From assembly GCA_964569225.1 (NCBI GenBank), contig CAZMTU010000081.1:1-11178 (forward strand): a stretch of 11,178 nucleotides of DNA, read 5' to 3'. Made by a program: the position numbers and the translations under genes. The notes beneath the pieces were generated by a model, which saw nothing but the letters and a program-made list of their open reading frames with translations, searched no databases and was not told the origin of the DNA. This document shows, one piece after another, positions 6,821-11,178 of this stretch (its first letter is position 1; the number at the start of each line of letters is the position of its first letter). This DNA comes from CAKSQF01 sp964569225 (GTDB lineage: Bacteria; Bacillota; Clostridia; Oscillospirales; CAG-272).

Positions 6821-7432
6821 TCAGTTTTCGCCAATAAGCGCTGCGCAAACCTGCTCTGCCGCTCTCGGCAGAATGATCCATTCCGCCTGTTCCATTACAC
6901 GGCGCTGAAGGACCTCAGGCGTATCCCCTTCTCTGACCTCCACCGCTTTTTGAGCAATGATCCTACCGCCATCGGGGATCTCATTCACAAAATGGACGGT
7001 GGCTCCTGTTACCTTCACTCCTCGCTCCAACGCAGCTGCATGAGGAGCAAGTCCGTACATACCTTTACCGCAAAAGGAAGGAATCAGCGCCGGATGAACA
7101 TTGATAATCCGTTCCTTCCATCCCGCCGTAAAATCCGCGCTGAGAATATTCATAAAACCTGCCAAAACAATCAAATCGATCTTCTTTTCAGCCAGCAGAT
7201 GACTGATTTTAGCTTCAAAAGCTTCCTGACTGCCCAATTCCTTTTTCCATGCGACAGCCGTTTCAATTCCATGCTTGGCAGCCCGCTCCAAGGCATAGGC
7301 GCTGGGATTGCTGGCAACCACCAGTACAATTTCACCGCTGTGAAGAATGCCGCCATCCTCAGCGTCCATCAGCGCCTGCAAATTGGTGCCGCCGCCTGAA
7401 ACCAACACAGCAATCCTTGCTTTTTTCAGCAT
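6821..7432 (-). CDS. purN: Phosphoribosylglycinamide formyltransferase (GAR transformylase)
   Basis: PurN transfers a formyl group from 10-formyl-tetrahydrofolate to GAR, giving FGAR (step 3). The 203-residue length is normal. It starts ARIAVLVSGGGTNLQAL (5-21), the phosphate-binding loop of the family. The catalytic triad is visible as Asn111 and His113 in NVHPALIPSF (111-120) and Asp154 in NEIPDGGRII (150-159). The family's usual GxxxH segment after this reads GKGMYGLAPH here (122-131). The ATG at 7430-7432 overlaps the purM stop by 7 nt and has AGAAGG 7 nt upstream inside purM, so the two are likely translationally coupled. No intact PurT is needed, since this folate enzyme is complete. 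Confidence 0.97.
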   Translation of the reverse strand: MLKKARIAVLVSGGGTNLQALMDAEDGGILHSGEIVLVVASNPSAYALERAAKHGIETAVAWKKELGSQEAFEAKISHLLAEKKIDLIVLAGFMNILSADFTAGWKERIINVHPALIPSFCGKGMYGLAPHAAALERGVKVTGATVHFVNEIPDGGRIIAQKAVEVREGDTPEVLQRRVMEQAEWIILPRAAEQVCAALIGEN

Positions 7433-8466
7433 ATGATAACCTTCTCTTCACTTTCGATGATCTCACCGATTAAATATGCGTCCTCTCCGTTTGTCCGAAG
7501 AATCGAAATCGCCTCATCCGCATCTTCCTTCGCCACCACTATGCTCATGCCCACACCCATATTGAAGGTGTTGAACATGTCCCGTTCGGGAATATTGCCC
7601 GTCTTAGCGATCAGGTCAAAGATGGGCAGCACTTTTATAGCCGAACGATCAATCTTAGCGCCCAATCCTTCCGGGATACTTCTCGGAATATTTTCATAGA
7701 AGCCGCCGCCGGTAATATGAGAAACACCCTTGACCTTTACCTTTTCAAAGAGCGCGCACATCGGCTTCACATAAATTCTGGTAGGTGTAAGAAGGGTTTC
7801 ACAGATTGACTTACCGCCCAGCGCATCACAAGGGGACATAAGATCGGGATTATTTTCCACATCAAACACCTTGCGCACCAGTGAAAAACCGTTGGAGTGA
7901 ACGCCGGAGGAAGCCAGCGCGATCACCGCATCGCCCGGTTTCATGGATTTATTGTCCAAAATTTTCGCCTTATCCACAATCCCTACAGAAAAGCCTGCCA
8001 GATCGTAATCATCCTCGGGCATCATACCGGGATGCTCGGCTGTTTCACCGCCAATTAAGGCGGAACCCGCCTGTACACAGCCTTCGGCTACGCCTGCTAC
8101 AATAGCAGCAATCTTTTCGGGCACATTCTTACCGCAAGCAATGTAATCGAGGAAAAACAAGGGTTTTGCGCCGCAGCAGATGACATCATTAACACACATA
8201 GCTACGCAGTCAATACCAATAGTATCATGCTTGTCCATAAGCATCGCGATTTTCAGTTTAGTGCCTACGCCATCGGTTCCGGATACCAGTACAGGCTGAC
8301 TCATTCCGGTAAGATCGGGGGTAAACAGACCGCCGAAGCCGCCGATATCCGATTCGACGCCAGCCGTCATCGTCCGCGCGATACTGGATTTCATCAGTTC
8401 AACCGCCTTGTATCCGGCGGTAATATCTACGCCTGCCGCTTTATAGCTTTCGCTCTGACTTTTCAT
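7426..8466 (-). CDS. purM: Phosphoribosylformylglycinamidine cyclo-ligase (AIR synthetase)
   Basis: PurM closes FGAM to AIR with ATP (step 5). The 346-residue protein has the family order: YKAAGVDITAGYKAV (8-22), SDIGGFGGLF (39-48), LVSGTDGVGTKLKIA (60-74), the metal/nucleotide region IDCVAMCVNDVICCGAKPLF (85-104), ALIGGETAEHPG (136-147), HSNGFSLVRKV (190-200), HITGGGFYENIPR (250-262) and FNMGVGM (301-307). I chose the ATG at 8464-8466, which has GGAAAGGAAG upstream and gives the same length as Bacillus PurM. A second candidate ATG at 8494-8496 overlaps the purF stop as ATGA and would add 10 residues, but has no ribosome binding site. The stop at 7426-7428 overlaps the purN start. Nothing looks damaged. 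Confidence 0.96.
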   Translation of the reverse strand: MKSQSESYKAAGVDITAGYKAVELMKSSIARTMTAGVESDIGGFGGLFTPDLTGMSQPVLVSGTDGVGTKLKIAMLMDKHDTIGIDCVAMCVNDVICCGAKPLFFLDYIACGKNVPEKIAAIVAGVAEGCVQAGSALIGGETAEHPGMMPEDDYDLAGFSVGIVDKAKILDNKSMKPGDAVIALASSGVHSNGFSLVRKVFDVENNPDLMSPCDALGGKSICETLLTPTRIYVKPMCALFEKVKVKGVSHITGGGFYENIPRSIPEGLGAKIDRSAIKVLPIFDLIAKTGNIPERDMFNTFNMGVGMSIVVAKEDADEAISILRTNGEDAYLIGEIIESEEKVIIC

Positions 8467-8492
8467 GTGTTTGCTTCCTTTCCGACCTTCGT

Positions 8493-9986
8493 TCATCCAT
8501 TTTGATTATCGGATGATAGATTTTTTTCATTTTTTGTATAAATCGATTTTTCCGCCTTGTCCGACTCCGCCAGCTTGCGCTCAAACTTGCTCTTATTCGG
8601 TGCGGAAGGTACCATTGTAGGATAGCTTCCGCCAAAGCAGGCGGTACAGAATCCCTTCCCGCAGTTGCAGCCGGTAAGCTCAGTCACATTGGCGTAGTTC
8701 AAGTAGCCCAACGAATCCGCGCCAATGATTCGGGCAATTTCCGGAACCGTATGCTTACAGGCAATGAGATTTTCCTTAGAATCAATATCAATACCGTAAT
8801 AGCAGGGATTTACAAAAGGCGGTGCCGAGATCCGTACATGTACTTCTTTGGCCCCGGCTTCCCGAATCAGACGAATCGTCCGGGCAGTGGTAGTCCCCCG
8901 TACAATAGAGTCGTCCACGACCACGACACGTCTGCCCCGAACCACATCGGGGATAGGATTCAGTTTAATGCGCACCTTGTCCTCGCGGGCTTTCTGACCG
9001 GGCGCTATAAAGGTCCGACCAATATATTTATTTTTAATAAACCCAATGCCATAGGGGATACCGGACTCTCTGGAGTAACCAATCGCCGCATCCAATCCCG
9101 AATCAGGCAGACCTACTACTACATCCGCCTCAACAGGATGCTCTTTTGCCAGCATTCGTCCGGCATTTACCCTCGCTAAATGAACGCCGTGACCGTCGAT
9201 CACCGAATCGGGACGAGCAAAATATATATATTCAAGTACACAGAGATGGGGCTCAGCTTTTCCGCAGTGATCTGTAATAGAGCGCACACCGTTTTTATCA
9301 AAAACTAAAATCTCGCCCGGCTTTAGTTCTCTCACCAACGAGGCGCCGACGGCATCCAACGCGCAGGACTCTGAAGCCACTACATAGCTTCCGTCCTCAG
9401 TTTTTCCGTAACAAAGCGGCCGAAAACCGTTTTCATCCCGCGCGGCAATCAGCTTAGAAGGAGACATAATGCAGAGTGAATAAGCGCCCTTGATCCGATT
9501 CATCGCCCGATTGACCGCCGCTTCAATGGAAGGCGCCTGCAGCCGCTCTTTAATGATCATATAGCAGATAACCTCGGTATCGCTGGTAGTATGAAAAATG
9601 GAGCCGTCAAGCTCCAACTCCTGCCGAAGCTCAGCGCAATTGACTAAATTTCCGTTGTGTGCCAGCGCCATCCGGCCCTTCACATGATTGACCACCAGCG
9701 GCTGAGCATTATCTCGTCCGCCTCCGCCCGTGGTAGAATAGCGTACATGACCGATCGCCATGTTGCCTTCTCCCAATCCTGTCATTACCTCCTGCGTAAA
9801 CACATCGTTTACCAGACCGGTGTTTTTATAAAAGTTAAAAACACCGTCGTCATTCACCACAATGCCGCAGGATTCCTGCCCTCTGTGCTGAAGAGCAAAC
9901 AGTCCGTAGTAGGCAGAAGCCGCCACATTCTGCTTGTCCGGACAGAATATACCAAATACGCCGCACTCTTCTTTGATTTTCTGCAT
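8493..9986 (-). CDS. purF: Amidophosphoribosyltransferase (glutamine PRPP amidotransferase)
   Basis: PurF makes 5-phosphoribosylamine from PRPP and glutamine, the first committed step. The 497-residue protein starts MQKIKEECGVFGI, so Cys8 is the N-terminal nucleophile after removal of a 7-residue propeptide, as in the Bacillus type. The class II glutaminase site is complete: ALQHRGQES (31-39), GHVRYSTTG (79-87), AHNGNLVN (109-116) and TSDTE (134-138). The phosphoribosyltransferase domain has GLPDSG (292-297) and the PRPP loop VVVVDDSIVRGTTT (354-367). Cys249, Cys395, Cys447 and Cys450 occupy the [4Fe-4S] ligand positions. A hydrophilic, lysine-rich tail of about 35 residues follows the CTACF motif and has no recognised role. 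AAGGAG lies 5-6 nt before the ATG. It starts 25 nt after its paralog and runs into purM. Confidence 0.97.
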   Translation of the reverse strand: MQKIKEECGVFGIFCPDKQNVAASAYYGLFALQHRGQESCGIVVNDDGVFNFYKNTGLVNDVFTQEVMTGLGEGNMAIGHVRYSTTGGGGRDNAQPLVVNHVKGRMALAHNGNLVNCAELRQELELDGSIFHTTSDTEVICYMIIKERLQAPSIEAAVNRAMNRIKGAYSLCIMSPSKLIAARDENGFRPLCYGKTEDGSYVVASESCALDAVGASLVRELKPGEILVFDKNGVRSITDHCGKAEPHLCVLEYIYFARPDSVIDGHGVHLARVNAGRMLAKEHPVEADVVVGLPDSGLDAAIGYSRESGIPYGIGFIKNKYIGRTFIAPGQKAREDKVRIKLNPIPDVVRGRRVVVVDDSIVRGTTTARTIRLIREAGAKEVHVRISAPPFVNPCYYGIDIDSKENLIACKHTVPEIARIIGADSLGYLNYANVTELTGCNCGKGFCTACFGGSYPTMVPSAPNKSKFERKLAESDKAEKSIYTKNEKNLSSDNQNG

Positions 9987-10011
9987 ATTTTCTCCTTAAT
10001 TCGTGGCAGGA

Positions 10012-11178
10012 TTATTCCTTTCCTGTCCAGCAATAGGTGCAGACCATTTCGGGATCCATACCAATGGCCTCCAACAGCCCGTCCAAAGACTGATAGCCCA
10101 GCGAATCAAAGCCCATTTCCTCACAAATACGGCTGAGCATACACTGCCCACGCTCAGTACGGCAGTCGGCGTACTCGGAAAGATGCTTCTGTCCCTCATC
10201 GCCTTCCAGCGCCTGAACAGTCTGGCGCGCCAAAAGTTCCATTTCGGACTTGCTGGCAGAGAAATTCAGATATTTACAGCCATACATGATAGGTGGGCAG
10301 GCAGAGCGCATGTGCACCTCTTTAGCGCCGCTGGCATAAAGAAATTCCACAGTTTCCCGAAGCTGCGTCCCCCGGACAATGGAATCGTCCACAAAGAGCA
10401 GTTTTTTGCCCTGAATCAATTCAGGCACGGGGATCTGTTTCATTTTCGCCACCTGATTGCGGACCGCCTGACTGGAGGGCATAAAAGAGCGGGGCCATGT
10501 GGGGGTATATTTAATAAAAGGACGCGCAAAACGCTTTCCGCTCTCACCTGCATAACCGATCGCATGGGGCAGTCCTGAATCAGGCACGCCTGCTACATAG
10601 TCTACATCGGGCAGTGTGCCTCGCTCTCTTTCATCCCGCGCCATGATCTCCCCATTTCGGTAACGCATCACCTCTACATTGCGGCCCTCATAGTTGGAGT
10701 TTGGATATCCGTAATAGGTCCACAGAAATGCGCAGATCTTCATTTTCTTGCCGGGCGCCGCAAGCTGTTCCACGCCGTCAGGCGTAATGCGAACGATCTC
10801 TCCCGGTCCTAACTCATACTCGTCCTGATAATCCAGCTTATGGTAAGCAAAGGACTCAAAGGATGCGCAGCAGCCGTCCGCATTCCTGCCAATCAGCACC
10901 GGCAGACGCCCCATTCGATCTCTGGCGGCAATGATACTGTCAGGTAAAAGCAGCAGAATAGTGGCCGATCCGTCAATAACCGCCTGAGCATGGCGAATCC
11001 CTTCTACCAAGGACTTTTTTTGATTGATCAACGCCGCCACCAACTCGGTTTCGTTGACCTTGCCGGAACTCATCGCCATAAACTGATGCCCGTGATCGGA
11101 AAAATATTTTTCTACCAGCGCTTCGGCATTATTAATGATCCCCACAGTGGAAATAGCGTAGAGTCCCAAGTGTGATCG
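10012..11178 (-). CDS. PurF-family (amidophosphoribosyltransferase-like) paralog, 3' part, 5' end outside window
   Basis: The frame is open to the right edge; 388 residues are visible and the N-terminus, including any nucleophile cysteine, is missing. A TTG at 11167-11169 is in frame but is not a credible start, because it would cut into the glutaminase domain. Counting visible residues, the phosphoribosyltransferase domain is well kept: GVPDSGLPHAIGY (197-209), PRPP loop FVDDSIVRGTQ (262-272), and four cysteines in PurF Fe-S positions (149 in CAFLWTYYGYP, 301 in YGCKYLNF, 380 and 383 in CTYC). The glutaminase part differs: where PurF has HNGN this has TVGI (11-14), and the TSDTE stretch becomes NETE after a short insertion (42-45). 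So the PRPP and cluster sites look functional, while glutamine use is uncertain. It is 25 nt upstream of true purF and likely in the same operon. It could be a second amidotransferase, a partner subunit of PurF, or a regulatory relative. Confidence 0.85.
   Translation of the reverse strand, partial: RSHLGLYAISTVGIINNAEALVEKYFSDHGHQFMAMSSGKVNETELVAALINQKKSLVEGIRHAQAVIDGSATILLLLPDSIIAARDRMGRLPVLIGRNADGCCASFESFAYHKLDYQDEYELGPGEIVRITPDGVEQLAAPGKKMKICAFLWTYYGYPNSNYEGRNVEVMRYRNGEIMARDERERGTLPDVDYVAGVPDSGLPHAIGYAGESGKRFARPFIKYTPTWPRSFMPSSQAVRNQVAKMKQIPVPELIQGKKLLFVDDSIVRGTQLRETVEFLYASGAKEVHMRSACPPIMYGCKYLNFSASKSEMELLARQTVQALEGDEGQKHLSEYADCRTERGQCMLSRICEEMGFDSLGYQSLDGLLEAIGMDPEMVCTYCWTGKE

Noticed and set aside
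10003..10578. A 191-codon plus-strand frame
   Set aside because: Antisense to the PurF-family paralog and without any domain signal.
11167..11169. TTG as the start of the PurF paralog
   Set aside because: The frame continues upstream through the window edge, and starting here would remove most of the glutaminase domain. The gene is treated as partial.

Overview
The window holds one long, single-direction run of nine de novo purine biosynthesis genes, all transcribed on the minus strand (right to left). In transcription order they are: an amidophosphoribosyltransferase-family paralog (cut by the right edge), purF, purM, purN, purO (IMP cyclohydrolase of the archaeal-type family), purB, a stand-alone purH (AICAR transformylase domain only), purD and the start of purL (cut by the left edge). 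I see no gene on the plus strand. The large plus-strand open frames are antisense shadows of these genes.

The organism looks like an anaerobic member of the Clostridia (Firmicutes), possibly the Oscillospirales/Ruminococcus side. This is inference from three things: the clostridial single-chain PurL beginning MVYRIFVEKK, a Bacillus-type PurF with a short propeptide and Fe-S cysteines, and AGGAG-type ribosome binding sites. GC content is moderate and intergenic DNA is AT-rich. No 16S or other marker is present to fix the taxon.

Layout, right to left: (1) 11178-7426, the two PurF-family genes and purM, tightly packed (25 nt between the first two, a short or overlapping junction into purM). (2) 7432-6052, purN overlapping the end of purM, then purO. 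(3) 5938-4508, purB. (4) 4507-4264, an intergenic stretch with several inverted repeats leading into purH. (5) 4263-3079, purH. (6) 3078-2727, a 352-nt AT-rich gap with a strong hairpin just after purH. (7) 2726-1458, purD. (8) 1350-1, the first 450 codons of purL.

Together these cover step 1 (PurF), step 2 (PurD), step 3 (PurN), step 4 (PurL), step 5 (PurM), step 8 (PurB), step 9 (PurH transformylase) and step 10 (PurO) on the way from PRPP to IMP. PurB also acts in IMP to AMP. The carboxylation and SAICAR steps (PurE/PurK, PurC) are not in the window. One-carbon steps use 10-formyl-tetrahydrofolate enzymes (PurN, PurH), with no sign of PurT or PurP.

The unusual points are: the last two steps are split between a lone transformylase and a PurO-family cyclohydrolase instead of one bifunctional PurH; PurB and the PurH domain both read like the animal enzymes ADSL and ATIC rather than the common bacterial forms; and a second PurF-family protein keeps the Fe-S and PRPP motifs but has lost recognisable parts of the glutaminase site.
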